From: an uncultured Olsenella sp.
GTDB lineage: Bacteria; Actinomycetota; Coriobacteriia; Coriobacteriales; Atopobiaceae
Length of the DNA stretch: 64,000 nucleotides
Assembly: GCA_949287905.1 (NCBI GenBank)
Contig: CASEHX010000018.1
Location: 153,496-217,495, forward strand
Direction: 5' to 3'
Shown: positions 30,588 to 42,312 of the stretch, piece by piece
Layout of the letters: the number at the start of each line of letters is the position of its first letter
Position numbering within the stretch: position 1 is the first letter of the stretch
Translations under genes and position numbers: made by a program
The notes under the pieces: generated by a model
Told to the model about the DNA's origin: nothing
Seen by the model: only the letters and a program-made list of their open reading frames with translations
Databases searched by the model: none

Positions 30588-31475
30588 ATGGCGTTTCTCA
30601 CGGTTGCTGATGCTGCGCAACTCTGGGGCGTCTCTGAGCGCACGGTACGCAACTACTGTGCCGATGGGCGCATCCCCGGCGCCGAGCTCATCGGAAAGAC
30701 GTGGGCCATCCCAGAAGACGCCGAGCGCCCAGGCCGCAGGCCGCGCACGCGGACGAAGCCTCGCGCGCTTCTCGACGTGCTGCGCGAGGAGAAGGCCGCA
30801 GGCACGTCCGGGGGCATCTACCATCACGTACAGGTTGAGTTTGCCTACAACTCCAACCATATTGAGGGGAGCCGGCTCACGCACGAGCAGACCCGGCTCA
30901 TCTTCGAGACCAACACAATCGGCGTTACGGACGCAGCGCGCGTGGACGACATCCTGGAGACCGCCAACCACTTCCGCTGCGTCGACACGATCATCGACGT
31001 GGCTAACAGGCGCCTGACCGAGCGCCTCATAAAGGGACTGCACGCCCAGCTCAAGCAGGGTACGACCGACAGCCGCAAGGGCTGGTTCGCCGTCGGCGAC
31101 TACAAGCGCCTCCCCAACGAAGTGGGCGGTCGCGAAACAACAGCCCCCGAGGAGGTCGCGGGCCGCATGGCGGAGCTCATAGAGAGGTACGAGGCGCTGC
31201 CGAGAAGGACGCTCGAGGATGTCGTGGCCTTTCACGCAGAGTTTGAGGCGATCCACCCCTTCCAAGACGGAAATGGCCGCGTGGGCAGGCTCGTCATGTT
31301 CAAGGAGTGCCTGCGCAACGGCATCACGCCCTTCATCATCACAGACGAGGTGAAGTTGTTCTACTATCGCGGACTCTCGCAGTGGCGCCGGGAGCGAGGC
31401 TACCTGCTCGACACATGTCACGCGACTCAGGACGCCTTTGCGGAGCTGCTTCTCCGCTTCCGTATCGAGGGGTAG
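30588..31475 (+). CDS. Fic-family protein with N-terminal HTH
   Basis: A 295-residue protein. Residues 1-50 are an excisionase/MerR-like HTH (LTVADAAQLWGVSERTVRNY). The inhibitory motif SNHIEG (89-94) is the (S/T)xxxE(G/N) type that blocks ATP. The Fic core HPFQDGNGRVGR occupies 223-234, complete for AMP transfer to a protein hydroxyl. It is therefore a self-inhibited (class II-like) Fic enzyme with its own DNA-binding domain. The ATG 30588 follows GGAGGG. Targets unknown. Confidence 0.9.
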   Translation: MAFLTVADAAQLWGVSERTVRNYCADGRIPGAELIGKTWAIPEDAERPGRRPRTRTKPRALLDVLREEKAAGTSGGIYHHVQVEFAYNSNHIEGSRLTHEQTRLIFETNTIGVTDAARVDDILETANHFRCVDTIIDVANRRLTERLIKGLHAQLKQGTTDSRKGWFAVGDYKRLPNEVGGRETTAPEEVAGRMAELIERYEALPRRTLEDVVAFHAEFEAIHPFQDGNGRVGRLVMFKECLRNGITPFIITDEVKLFYYRGLSQWRRERGYLLDTCHATQDAFAELLLRFRIEG

Positions 31476-31570
31476 GACACAAAACGTTTCCGCGGGCAAA
31501 CCCCAGGTCCTCGTAAAGCGCGCGCATCAACGACGCCCTTCTCTGCCGCACTCCCCTTAGCTTGCGTTCA

Positions 31571-31840
31571 TCATGAGTGGCGAACGAAGCGCGCCACGGC
31601 GACACCGGAGAAGAGCGTCGCCCAGACCATGAGGAAGGCAGCGCCGAAGAACCAGCCATAGGCCGTGTCCAAAAGCGTCGAAACGTCAGCAACTGTGTTG
31701 CCCCAGAGCACAGATGTGAGGCACAGCGCAAGGAAGAAATAACTCGCCGCAACAAGGCCCAGGGTGCGAGCGCAAGGCCGGACAGCCACAGCAATCACGG
31801 GCAGCACGAGCACGGGAACGCCGAGGACAAAGGGAAGCAT
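31571..31840 (-). CDS. Small integral membrane protein
   Basis: An 89-residue protein with three predicted spans: PFVLGVPVLVLPVIAVAV, LGLVAASYFFLALCLTSVL and WFFGAAFLMVWATLFSGV. AAAGGAG lies 4 nt before the ATG at 31840; the long frame upstream is shadow. It is divergent from the membrane-bound XRE regulator at 32037 and could be its partner or target. No family recognised. Confidence 0.7.
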   Translation of the reverse strand: MLPFVLGVPVLVLPVIAVAVRPCARTLGLVAASYFFLALCLTSVLWGNTVADVSTLLDTAYGWFFGAAFLMVWATLFSGVAVARFVRHS

Positions 31841-32036
31841 GGCACTCCTTTCGGTCTGCAACCATCCTTTCGGTCTGCGAACACTATATCTCGAGCCGCG
31901 GACAAGCCACGGAAAAGAATGGCCGAGAAGAACATCGTCCCAGCTCACAGCCATGGCAAAACCTTTTCCATCCTCTCGCCGCCACGCAGTCGCCGCCGGT
32001 CGGACGGGCGGGTACACTTGCCTCAAAGGAGGCGTC

Positions 32037-32699
32037 ATGGACGAGAAGGCAAGTGAGAGGGTCACTGACCAAGCGACCGCGCAACGGATCATCGGCGCAC
32101 GCATCCGCGAGTTCCGAGAAGCCGCCGGGCTCTCCCAGACCGAGCTCGCGCGGCGCGTCTACGTCTCGCGGCAGACGGTCGGGAACTGGGAGTCGGGACG
32201 CACGCTGGCGGACGTGCAGAGCCTCGTCCTTCTCAGCCAGGTTTTTGGAACGACGGTAGACGCGCTCATCGGCGATAAGGGCGCGCGGGCCGTGCGGTCG
32301 ACCGCAAACGAGCGCCACGAGCTCCTGCGGCTGCTCGCGCTCTGCGCCGCGCTGCTCGTCGTCTGCATCGCTCTTGTCTTCGTGCGCTATATGCTCTCGC
32401 CGCTGCGAAACACGAGCCCTGCGATCGAGTCCCTACGCGGCCTCATGCTATTGGCAATGGTTGCCTGCGTGGCTATCCTCGCACTCTGTGCCGTTCCCCG
32501 CCTCCGCGCGTTCATGCGAGAGCACGACCTCGCGGGCGCGGTCGCCGCGACGGCGTTTCTCGAGGGCCGCGACCCAACGGAGGAGGTTCCGCGTGACTTC
32601 CTGTTTTGCCGGTTCATCCCCTACTGGAAGCTCTGGATGGTCGCGATCGTTGCCGTAGCGCTGGTTGCCGCCGCGCTCTACGTGGGAGAGCTCCCGTAG
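32037..32699 (+). CDS. XRE-family regulator fused to membrane domain
   Basis: A 220-residue protein. The XRE HTH lies at residues 17-80 (GARIREFREAAGLSQTELAR ... VSRQTVGNWESGRTLADV). Three hydrophobic spans follow (about 98-118, 130-153, 198-216). The pattern is common in Firmicutes and Actinomycetota: a membrane-tethered transcription factor that probably senses envelope state or a neighbouring membrane protein. AAAGGAGG precedes the ATG. Divergent from the membrane protein at 31571-31840. Confidence 0.85.
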   Translation: MDEKASERVTDQATAQRIIGARIREFREAAGLSQTELARRVYVSRQTVGNWESGRTLADVQSLVLLSQVFGTTVDALIGDKGARAVRSTANERHELLRLLALCAALLVVCIALVFVRYMLSPLRNTSPAIESLRGLMLLAMVACVAILALCAVPRLRAFMREHDLAGAVAATAFLEGRDPTEEVPRDFLFCRFIPYWKLWMVAIVAVALVAAALYVGELP

Positions 32700-32750
32700 G
32701 CCACGTGAGATACTTGTACCGTCGCCACTGCGCGCAGACCGGAGGCCGCC

Positions 32751-33305
32751 ATGTACGCTATCGACTCAAAGCCCACGCCGGACGACCGGCACGTCTGCGT
32801 CATCTGGCTCTCGCGCGCGGGGTACGTGATGGGCGCGGACGGGCGCCCCGTCGAGGTCGAGCCCTCCCCCGCCTCCGTTGTGGCCGAGGTTGCCGAGAAG
32901 CACCTCACGGTGCGGCTCTTTCCTCCCGGGAGGCACTGCATGAGCCGCCTGGAGATCGCGAAGATCTGCTCGCTTCGGGAGGGTCTCAACACATGGCCGG
33001 ACATGAAGAGCGTCATCCGGTATTACGAGTCCATCGTGCTCGCCACGCCTGTCTTTGACGGGCGCCTTCCAGGCATTGTCACCGAGGCGCTCACGAAAAA
33101 TGGGCCATATGACCTCACGGGCATCACGGTGCTGCCCGTCATCACGCTTGCCGACACCACGGGCGAGCTCGGAGACGCTCTTCTTGCCGACCTGCGCGCC
33201 GCTCTTCACGGCGCCGCGCTCGCCGAGCCGCTCGCGCTTTTCGGCGAGACGCCCGAGGAGATCGCGCCCCAGCTCACGCCCCGTCTCAACGAGCTCGTAA
33301 AGTGA
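32751..33305 (+). CDS. Hypothetical protein, possibly flavodoxin-like
   Basis: A 184-residue alpha/beta protein (MYAIDSKPTPDDRHVCVIWL...). The segment SIVLATPVFDGRLPGIVTEA and the following strand (GITVLPVITLADTTGELGDA) recall the second half of a flavodoxin-like fold, but the usual FMN phosphate-binding loop at the N-terminus is absent. Its stop codon lies in the palindromic repeat at 33304-33334. Function not assigned. Confidence 0.65.
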   Translation: MYAIDSKPTPDDRHVCVIWLSRAGYVMGADGRPVEVEPSPASVVAEVAEKHLTVRLFPPGRHCMSRLEIAKICSLREGLNTWPDMKSVIRYYESIVLATPVFDGRLPGIVTEALTKNGPYDLTGITVLPVITLADTTGELGDALLADLRAALHGAALAEPLALFGETPEEIAPQLTPRLNELVK

Positions 33306-33334
33306 TTCAAAAGGGGACAGTCCCCTTTTGAATC
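33304..33334. repeat. Palindromic repeat element
   Basis: A perfect 31-bp palindrome (14-bp arms GATTCAAAAGGGGA / complement, 3-nt centre) sits between two convergent genes and includes parts of both stop codons. The terminal A/T and central GGGG make it able to act as a terminator in both directions. Confidence 0.9.
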
Positions 33335-33650
33335 ATGCGCGACGGAGGCGGACGGCGGTACCGGAGCAGCAGGTCATGATCATGCCCTCAAAGGTCTCAT
33401 AGCCGATGGAGGCACCCACGATGGCGTCGGCCCCGAGCGCGTCCGCACGGGCCCGCATCTCTTCCAGCACCTCGTTGCGAGCGCTCTGGAGCTCCTCCTC
33501 GTAGCCGGCCGAGCGCCCGCCAAAGACGTTGCGAATCCCGGCGCCGAGGTCGCGGAACATGTTGATGCCGCTCACCGCCTCGCCGGTAACGATGCCCAGG
33601 TAGTCCGTGATCTGATAGCCCTCAACGGAGTTGGTGGTCGTGACGATCAT
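33333..33650 (-). CDS. YbjQ family (UPF0145) protein
   Basis: A 105-residue protein with the family pattern: [60 protein letters not shown] and [17 protein letters not shown]. YbjQ proteins form pentamers; some are annotated as heavy-metal binding, with no firm function. The C-terminus has a CC pair. It lies convergent with the 32751 gene and is flanked by repeat elements on both sides. Confidence 0.93.
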   Translation of the reverse strand: MIVTTTNSVEGYQITDYLGIVTGEAVSGINMFRDLGAGIRNVFGGRSAGYEEELQSARNEVLEEMRARADALGADAIVGASIGYETFEGMIMTCCSGTAVRLRRA

Positions 33651-33668
33651 CTCGTCTCCCTTCTCAAT

Positions 33669-33695
33669 GTTACGAAGGGACTGTCCCTTCGTAAC
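33669..33695. repeat. Palindromic repeat element
   Basis: GTTACGAAGGGA-CTG-TCCCTTCGTAAC, 27 bp, perfect arms, between the YbjQ gene and the histidine kinase gene. Same central GGGACnGTCCC as other copies, with different outer bases. Confidence 0.9.
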
Positions 33696-33698
33696 ACT

Positions 33699-34730
33699 TT
33701 AGACGGCTCGTGCGACAAGGGTAACGACAAGCTCGGCTCCCTCGAGGTGGGCAGAGAGGTCCATACCCTGAGCGGCAGCGAGCTTGGCGGCAACGGAGAG
33801 ACCAAGGCCCGAGCCCGCAGTCGAGCGGGAGGCGTCGGCCTGGTAGAAGCGCTCGAAGAGGCGGTCGGCATCGATGGCTGAAGGGTCGGCCACAGGGTTG
33901 GAGAACTCCACGATGACGCCGCACTTCTCGGCGTTCTTCTCGCCCGCGAGATGCACGCGCACTGTAAGCGGACCAGAGCCGTGCCGCAGCGCGTTGACCA
34001 CGAGGTTCTCGACGATGCGCGTGAGCGCCTCGGCGTTTGCCTCGACGGACACGTCCTCGCAGTCCAGCGTGGGCTCCCAGCCGCGCTGCTCGAACTCAGG
34101 GTAATGGCCAAGAAGAACTTGCTCCAGCAGCGGTCTTACTGCAACGGGCCCAAGCTCAAGCGGGGTATCCGGGTCCGCCGCGCGGGCATACGAGAAGAGC
34201 TCGTTCAAAAGCCCGGACATCGCAGCCAGACGCGCGTCGGCTGCCGCAAGTTGCTCGTCCTTGCGCACCGGATCCGCCTCCTCGCGCGCAAGCTGCAGGT
34301 AGCCCCGCGCTCCGGTGAGCGGCGTGCGCACGTCGTGGCTAAGCGCGGAGAGCCCCCGGGAGAACTCGTCAGCCGCGCGCAGGGCCTCGACGCGCTCGGC
34401 GTCGGCGGCGTCGATCTCGGCGTTCACGGCATCAACCATGCCCACCATGCCCGGCAGGCGGCTCCCGCAGGTAAGCCGTGCGTTGCTCAGACGCTCGCGG
34501 CACCCGAGGAAGCGTACCTGGCGCCCAAGCTCGGTGGCGTAGCAGCCAATAACGAATACCGCACCCAGACCAAAGCCAAGCGCAAGAAGCGCCACGAGCA
34601 ACAATCCTTCAACCATACGAAGCCCCTCGAAGAAACGAACCCACCCGTTCATGGTAGAGCTCTCGAGCAGCCAGTCGGCAACGGAGTACAGCCAACGGTA
34701 AAGCGGCTCGAGAAACGTGTCCGGGCTCAT
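33699..34730 (-). CDS. Sensor histidine kinase
   Basis: A 343-residue kinase. Two hydrophobic stretches lie near the N-terminus (about 10-25 weak, 40-65 strong), then a linker, the H-box SALSHDVRTPLTGARGYLQL (His at about 133), an N-box ENLVVNALRHG and a G-box GSGLGLSVAAKLA. The input is small, as in membrane-stress or bacteriocin sensing kinases. The ATG overlaps the ABC permease stop (ATGA), and the response regulator is encoded further upstream at 37432, so it belongs to one BceRS-like transport/sensing operon. Confidence 0.92.
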   Translation of the reverse strand: MSPDTFLEPLYRWLYSVADWLLESSTMNGWVRFFEGLRMVEGLLLVALLALGFGLGAVFVIGCYATELGRQVRFLGCRERLSNARLTCGSRLPGMVGMVDAVNAEIDAADAERVEALRAADEFSRGLSALSHDVRTPLTGARGYLQLAREEADPVRKDEQLAAADARLAAMSGLLNELFSYARAADPDTPLELGPVAVRPLLEQVLLGHYPEFEQRGWEPTLDCEDVSVEANAEALTRIVENLVVNALRHGSGPLTVRVHLAGEKNAEKCGVIVEFSNPVADPSAIDADRLFERFYQADASRSTAGSGLGLSVAAKLAAAQGMDLSAHLEGAELVVTLVARAV

Positions 34731-35548
34731 GCGACATCGCGCCTCGTGCCAACGAGAATGCCGAGCGCTCCGCATGCGAGACATATCGGGGCGCAGACCA
34801 CGAGCGCACGGACGGCCGGGGCAAAGCCGGTAACGTCCACGGCGAGCATGTCCGCGGCGCCGTTGCCCACTGAGGCCGTGGTGACATAGGGTGCCCAGGC
34901 GAGGGCGGCCTCAAGCGCGGGACCCCAGTTCAGACCGAACACGTTGCTCACGAGCAGCAGGAAGGTGAAGAACCCCTGCTCCACGGCACCCGAGAGCAGC
35001 AGGAACGCGACGATAAAGGCAATGGCTCGGCTGCGCGTGAGCTGACCCGCAAGCAGCACGAGAAGCGCGTAGACGCATGCCGCGAGCCAGCCCTCGCCCG
35101 CCCACGCCACGACCTGCCAGAACGGCTCTACGTTGGTCACGGCACGCATGGTCACAAGGACGCCGAGCCCGCTGAACACGAGGTAGGCAAGCAGAATCGC
35201 GCCCGAGAGGAGCACCGTGAGCAGGTACTTCTCGGCAAAGTACGCGACGTGACCGCGCAGGGACGAGAGGAGCGTACGGTCAAAGCCGGCGTCGGAGTCC
35301 GCGCAGGAGAGGTGCGCGGCCACGAAGGGGGCGATGGTCGAGACGAGCACGATGGAGCTCCCGCGCCCGGCGAGGCGCAGCGCGCCAGCACGCCCGGTGA
35401 GGCCGTCGTAGACGATGCCGGGCTCGAGCGGCCACCAGACGGTGAGGACGGCGCTACCTAGGGTGACAAGCGCAACGAGGGCGAGCACCACCCACGGCCA
35501 GCGGGAGCGCAGCGTGCGGTAGAGGTCAGACCTGAGCAGATCGATCAT
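34727..35548 (-). CDS. ABC transporter permease (bacitracin/lantibiotic-immunity type)
   Basis: A 273-residue membrane protein starting MIDLLRSDLYRTLRSRWPWV, the cytoplasmic signature of ABC-2 type permeases of the lantibiotic immunity class, with six hydrophobic spans. It is a paralogue of the next gene (same start and the same RRDVA ending). The pair probably forms the membrane channel for the ATPase at 36342. The ATG overlaps the upstream stop (ATGA). Confidence 0.88.
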   Translation of the reverse strand: MIDLLRSDLYRTLRSRWPWVVLALVALVTLGSAVLTVWWPLEPGIVYDGLTGRAGALRLAGRGSSIVLVSTIAPFVAAHLSCADSDAGFDRTLLSSLRGHVAYFAEKYLLTVLLSGAILLAYLVFSGLGVLVTMRAVTNVEPFWQVVAWAGEGWLAACVYALLVLLAGQLTRSRAIAFIVAFLLLSGAVEQGFFTFLLLVSNVFGLNWGPALEAALAWAPYVTTASVGNGAADMLAVDVTGFAPAVRALVVCAPICLACGALGILVGTRRDVA

Positions 35549-36345
35549 GCGACATCCCTCCTCGAGACGAGCAGCGCGTCGGCGGCGACAGCCACCGCGG
35601 TAAGCGGCAGGCACACGACAAGCGCGCGCAACGCAGGCGCCATGCCCACGGCGTTCTCCACCGAGAGCATCGTGCGCACGCCGGCGCTCACCGCAGACGC
35701 GATCTCCGCGGGCATCCACGGGCCCACGGCAGCCGTCACCGTGAGGAACTCGCCGCCAAGAAGCGCGTACAGGAAGTCGACCCCGATGAGCAGGCCGCCC
35801 TCGAGCAGCCCCGAAGACGCCAGCACGGCAAAGCCAATAGTCACGCCCTCACCGCGCGTGAGATGTGCCACGAGCACCGTGAGCACGACGTAGGGCGCGG
35901 CGCAGAGCCACGCGCAGCCGAGCCACGCCGCCACCTGCCACGCGGGCTCCGGATTTGCCACCGGGACCCCGGAGACCAGAAGGCCGAGAAGCCCCACCGC
36001 AAACGTAAACGCGAGTAGGACGGCGGTAAGCGCCAGCGAGAAGACGCACTTCTCGGCAAACCAGACCTTACGGGCACGTTCGCCGAGGGACGAGAGAATC
36101 GAGCGGGTAAACCCAATGTCGGTTCGGTCGCAGCACACGATTGCCGCCATGACCGCGGCAAGCATCTGAATCCCGTTTATGGCGAGTGCGGAGCTCGTGA
36201 GGTCGTCGTAGTAGATGGGTCCCATGCTGGTCCAGCGCATCATGAGGGCCGGGGCAAGCATGAGAAACGTCACGATGGCGGCTGCGACCCAGATCCAGCG
36301 GGAGCGCAGAACGCGGTAGGCATCCGAGCGGAGCAGGGCAATCAT
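35545..36345 (-). CDS. ABC transporter permease (paralogue)
   Basis: A 266-residue membrane protein starting MIALLRSDAYRVLRSRWIWV, with about six spans and ending SRRDVA as in its paralogue. Together with 34727-35548 it should form a heterodimeric permease. Its start overlaps the ATPase gene stop (ATGA), so the four-gene set is coupled. Confidence 0.88.
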   Translation of the reverse strand: MIALLRSDAYRVLRSRWIWVAAAIVTFLMLAPALMMRWTSMGPIYYDDLTSSALAINGIQMLAAVMAAIVCCDRTDIGFTRSILSSLGERARKVWFAEKCVFSLALTAVLLAFTFAVGLLGLLVSGVPVANPEPAWQVAAWLGCAWLCAAPYVVLTVLVAHLTRGEGVTIGFAVLASSGLLEGGLLIGVDFLYALLGGEFLTVTAAVGPWMPAEIASAVSAGVRTMLSVENAVGMAPALRALVVCLPLTAVAVAADALLVSRRDVA

Positions 36346-37277
36346 CGGGCGTCACCGTCCTTCTCGCCGTCCGCGCCGCCCATGAGCTCGACGAAGTACT
36401 CCTCGATGTCGCGCTCTTGCTGCACGAGCTCGCGAACCTCGATGCCGGCAGAGAAGCACGCGGCGCTGACCTCGTCGAGCGCGGCTCCCGTGACCACGAG
36501 GGCGCCGTCGGGCTCCGCGCGGAAGGTCGCCTGCGGGAGCGCCTGCTCGAGCAGGGCGAGGCCGCGCTCCGGCTCGGCGAGACGCAGGCGCACGGAGCTG
36601 CCGCAGCGCTCGTGGAGCTCCTCGTCGGTGAACTCGGCCGTGAGGCGACCGTCCGCGATGACGCCAAAGCGCGTGGCGACACGGTCGAGCTGGTCGAGCA
36701 CGTGGCTGGAAATCATGATTGTGACGCCGTGTTCGCGGTTGAGGCGCACGAGCGCAAGGCGCATGGCACGCGTGGCCTCGGGATCGAGGCCGTTGAACGG
36801 CTCATCGAGAAGCAACAGGTCGGGGCCGCCCACGAGCGCGAGCGCCAGGCCAAGGCGCTGCTTCATACCAAGCGAGTAGGCCTTCACGCGGCGGTGGTCG
36901 AGCGGGTCAAGTCCCACGAGGCCGAGCAGGTCGTCCGCCACGTCGCCCGCGTGCGTCATGCCGAGCGCGAGCGCCTTGGCAACGAGGTTGTCGCGCGCGG
37001 TGAGGCTCGCGAGCACGCCGGGGCTCTCGATGAGGGCCCCGATGCGCGAGAAGCCCTGCGGGGTCGCACCGCCGCGCTCGGGGTCGCCGAAGAGGACGAC
37101 CTCGCCCGCCGTAGGACGCGCGAGTCCCGCGACCATCTTCATCGTGGTCGACTTGCCGGAGCCGTTCTTGCCCACGAAGCCGTAGATGTCGCCGGCGGCG
37201 ACGGTCATGTCCAGGTTGTCCACGGCCAGCTTGCGACGGTAGCGCTTGGTAAGGCCGTGCGTCTCGATGACGTTCAC
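36342..37277 (-). CDS. ABC transporter ATP-binding protein (BcrA/lantibiotic type)
   Basis: A 311-residue ATPase. Walker A GFVGKNGSGKSTT at about residues 34-46, the signature YSLGMKQRLGLALAL at about 137-151, Walker B LLLLDEPFNGLD and the switch His (SSHVLDQ) are intact. The last 90 residues are a C-terminal extension typical of bacitracin/lantibiotic exporters. It powers the two permeases; export or removal of an antimicrobial peptide is the likely role. The response regulator lies just upstream. Confidence 0.93.
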   Translation of the reverse strand: MNVIETHGLTKRYRRKLAVDNLDMTVAAGDIYGFVGKNGSGKSTTMKMVAGLARPTAGEVVLFGDPERGGATPQGFSRIGALIESPGVLASLTARDNLVAKALALGMTHAGDVADDLLGLVGLDPLDHRRVKAYSLGMKQRLGLALALVGGPDLLLLDEPFNGLDPEATRAMRLALVRLNREHGVTIMISSHVLDQLDRVATRFGVIADGRLTAEFTDEELHERCGSSVRLRLAEPERGLALLEQALPQATFRAEPDGALVVTGAALDEVSAACFSAGIEVRELVQQERDIEEYFVELMGGADGEKDGDAR

Positions 37278-37359
37278 GCGAGCTCCTTTCTAGAGGCTGC
37301 CTCCCAGTCTGGCAGGCAGACCTTTAGAAACCGTGAGCCAAGTCTAAAGAAAGCTTGAG

Positions 37360-37433
37360 GATCCAACTGGGGACAGACCCCTTTTGGATCATGCGAGCCA
37401 ATGATTCAAAAGGGGTCTGTCCCCAATTGGATC
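37360..37433. repeat. Two palindromic repeat elements in tandem (inverted)
   Basis: Copies at 37360-37390 and 37403-37433 each have GGATC/GATTC outer arms around GGGG-ACAG/TCTG-CCCC. One half of each copy carries an AACT/AATT variant, so the two are near mirror images separated by 12 bp. The second includes part of the response-regulator stop codon. Confidence 0.88.
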
Positions 37434-38133
37434 ATGCGAGCTTGAAACCCATGCCCCAGACGGTCTTGAGATAGTCGTCCGTACCGGTCTCGCGCAGCTT
37501 GGAGCGAATGTTGGAGACATGCACGGCGACCGTGGAGTCGTCTCCTGCAAAGGGCTCGCTCCACGCCAGCTCGAAGAGCTCGCTCTTTGAGAACACGCGG
37601 TTCGGGCGACGGACAAGCGCCTCCAGAATGTTGAACTCGATCTTGGTGAGCGAGACCGCACCGCCCTTCTCGCCAGCCTCTCCCGGGGCAACCGTGAGCG
37701 TGCGTGCATCCGGGTCGAGTGTCCAGCGATGCCAGCGCAGCGGCGCGCCGGAGGGAGCAGCGTCACCGCGATGGCGCAGCTGCACCTCAACGCGCGCGGC
37801 CAGCTCGTCAAGGTCAAAAGGCTTGGTGAGGTAATCGTCGGCGCCCAGACGCAGCAGGTCCACCTTGTCGGCGGCCGTCGTGCGCGCCGAAATCACGATC
37901 ACGGGCATGGCGTCCTTGCGCTCGCGGATGAGCCCCACAAGCTCCTCGCCCGTCGAGCCGGGCAGCATGAGGTCGCTGATGACGAGGTCATACGCCGCGT
38001 CCTTCTCGCCCAGAAGAAGGCGCGCCTCGGAGCCTGAGAACGCCTGCGTCACCGCATGGCCATCGTGAGAAAGACGCGTGGCAACCACGTCATTTATCGC
38101 CGCGTCATCCTCAATCACCAGCACCCGCGCCAT
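37432..38133 (-). CDS. OmpR-family response regulator
   Basis: A 233-residue regulator. The receiver domain has the acidic pair near residue 8 (IEDDAA), phospho-Asp in LVISDLMLPG (about 52), the Thr/Ser switch in VISARTT and Lys in LTKPFDLDELA. The C-terminal winged helix includes LVRRPNRVFSKSELFELAW and VHVSNIRSKL. It should work with the histidine kinase at 33699 to control the adjoining ABC transporter. The start is ATG 38133, spaced from GGGGTG. Confidence 0.95.
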   Translation of the reverse strand: MARVLVIEDDAAINDVVATRLSHDGHAVTQAFSGSEARLLLGEKDAAYDLVISDLMLPGSTGEELVGLIRERKDAMPVIVISARTTAADKVDLLRLGADDYLTKPFDLDELAARVEVQLRHRGDAAPSGAPLRWHRWTLDPDARTLTVAPGEAGEKGGAVSLTKIEFNILEALVRRPNRVFSKSELFELAWSEPFAGDDSTVAVHVSNIRSKLRETGTDDYLKTVWGMGFKLA

Positions 38134-38145
38134 GTTCACCCCAAA

Positions 38146-38176
38146 ATGATACGAAGGGACTGTCCCTTCGTATCAT
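38146..38176. repeat. Palindromic repeat element
   Basis: A perfect palindrome with arms TGATACGAAGGGA and its complement around CTG, between the response regulator start and the end of the PHP phosphatase gene (both leftward). The phosphatase stop lies inside it. Confidence 0.9.
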
Positions 38177-39015
38177 AGCGGCATGGACTCCCAAGTGCCG
38201 TCAGCACGCGGGACCTCGACCGAGCAATAGCCCACGCCCCATGCATGGGCGTAGGCCTCGCGGATGCCGTCGCACATGTCCGCGGGAGCGTGCGCGTCCG
38301 AGCCCACGGTGATGGGCACGCCAGCCTTGCAGAAGCGTTCGAGCAGGCCGCGCGAGGGGTAGTAGTCCCCCACCCCCTTGCGCCATCCTGCCGTGGAGAG
38401 CTCCACGCGACGCCCAGTGTCATGCGCACAGGCGACCATCTCGTCCCAGAGCGGGGCGAGGTCAATCGTGGCGGCAAAGCCCTCGTTGCGCATGCGCTCG
38501 GGCAGGTCAGGGTGCGCCATCGTGTCAAACGGAAGCGAGCTCTCGCAGGCGTGACACCAGGTCTCCACGTACGAACGCCAAACCTCGTCGGGACCAAGCT
38601 CGCGCCAGACGGTAAGGTCGGACACATCGTCGATCCACGCGCCCTCGTCAACGGTGCCGAGCCAGTGCACGCTACCGAGAAGCACCTGCGCCCCCGCGCT
38701 CCAGCGAAGGACATTCGCCTCGCAGCCGGGGTACCAGTCCGCCTCAAATCCGTAAATGAACTCCAGCTCAGGATGGTCGTCACGAGCTGCCTCCCACGCG
38801 GTGCGATGCGCGGCGAGTTCGGCTTCGACAACCTGGACCTCTCCCCCGGGGTCCATCGGACCGGACGGAAGCGTGAGGTGATCGGTGCTCACCAAAACGG
38901 CACAGCCCGCAGCGGCCGCGGCGCGCGCGTTCTCCTCGAACGTCCCCGAGCCGTCCGAGAAGCGCGTGTGCGTGTGCGTGTCTACGAGAGAGCCGGGAGC
39001 AAGCGGTTGCATCAT
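38173..39015 (-). CDS. PHP-domain phosphatase (histidinol-phosphatase-like)
   Basis: A 280-residue PHP protein. Metal ligands are visible in VDTHTHTRFSDGS (HxH), STDHLTLPS, FIYGFEADWYPG, GSVHWL, DTMAHPDL and the final GSDAHAPAD. This set is characteristic of the HisJ/K branch of PHP phosphoesterases. The window has no other histidine genes, so it may hydrolyse histidinol phosphate or another small phosphate ester. The alternative start (one codon later) makes no difference. Confidence 0.85.
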   Translation of the reverse strand: MMQPLAPGSLVDTHTHTRFSDGSGTFEENARAAAAAGCAVLVSTDHLTLPSGPMDPGGEVQVVEAELAAHRTAWEAARDDHPELEFIYGFEADWYPGCEANVLRWSAGAQVLLGSVHWLGTVDEGAWIDDVSDLTVWRELGPDEVWRSYVETWCHACESSLPFDTMAHPDLPERMRNEGFAATIDLAPLWDEMVACAHDTGRRVELSTAGWRKGVGDYYPSRGLLERFCKAGVPITVGSDAHAPADMCDGIREAYAHAWGVGYCSVEVPRADGTWESMPL

Positions 39016-39069
39016 GTGTCGTCCTCCCTACGAGAAGGGCCGCCGGGCAGAAAGCCCGACGGCCCGAAT

Positions 39070-39100
39070 GATTCAAAAGGGGTCTGTCCCCTTTTGAATC
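39070..39100. repeat. Palindromic repeat element
   Basis: GATTCAAAAGGGG...CCCCTTTTGAATC, 31 bp with a 3-nt TCTG-type centre, located directly after carB and before the PHP gene (both leftward). It could end the carAB transcript. Confidence 0.9.
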
Positions 39101-39102
39101 AC

Positions 39103-42312
<3,210 letters not shown>

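Noticed and set aside
30561..31499. Minus-strand frame of 312 codons opposite the Fic gene
   Set aside because: The plus strand encodes an intact HTH-Fic protein with catalytic and inhibitory motifs; the opposite frame has none.
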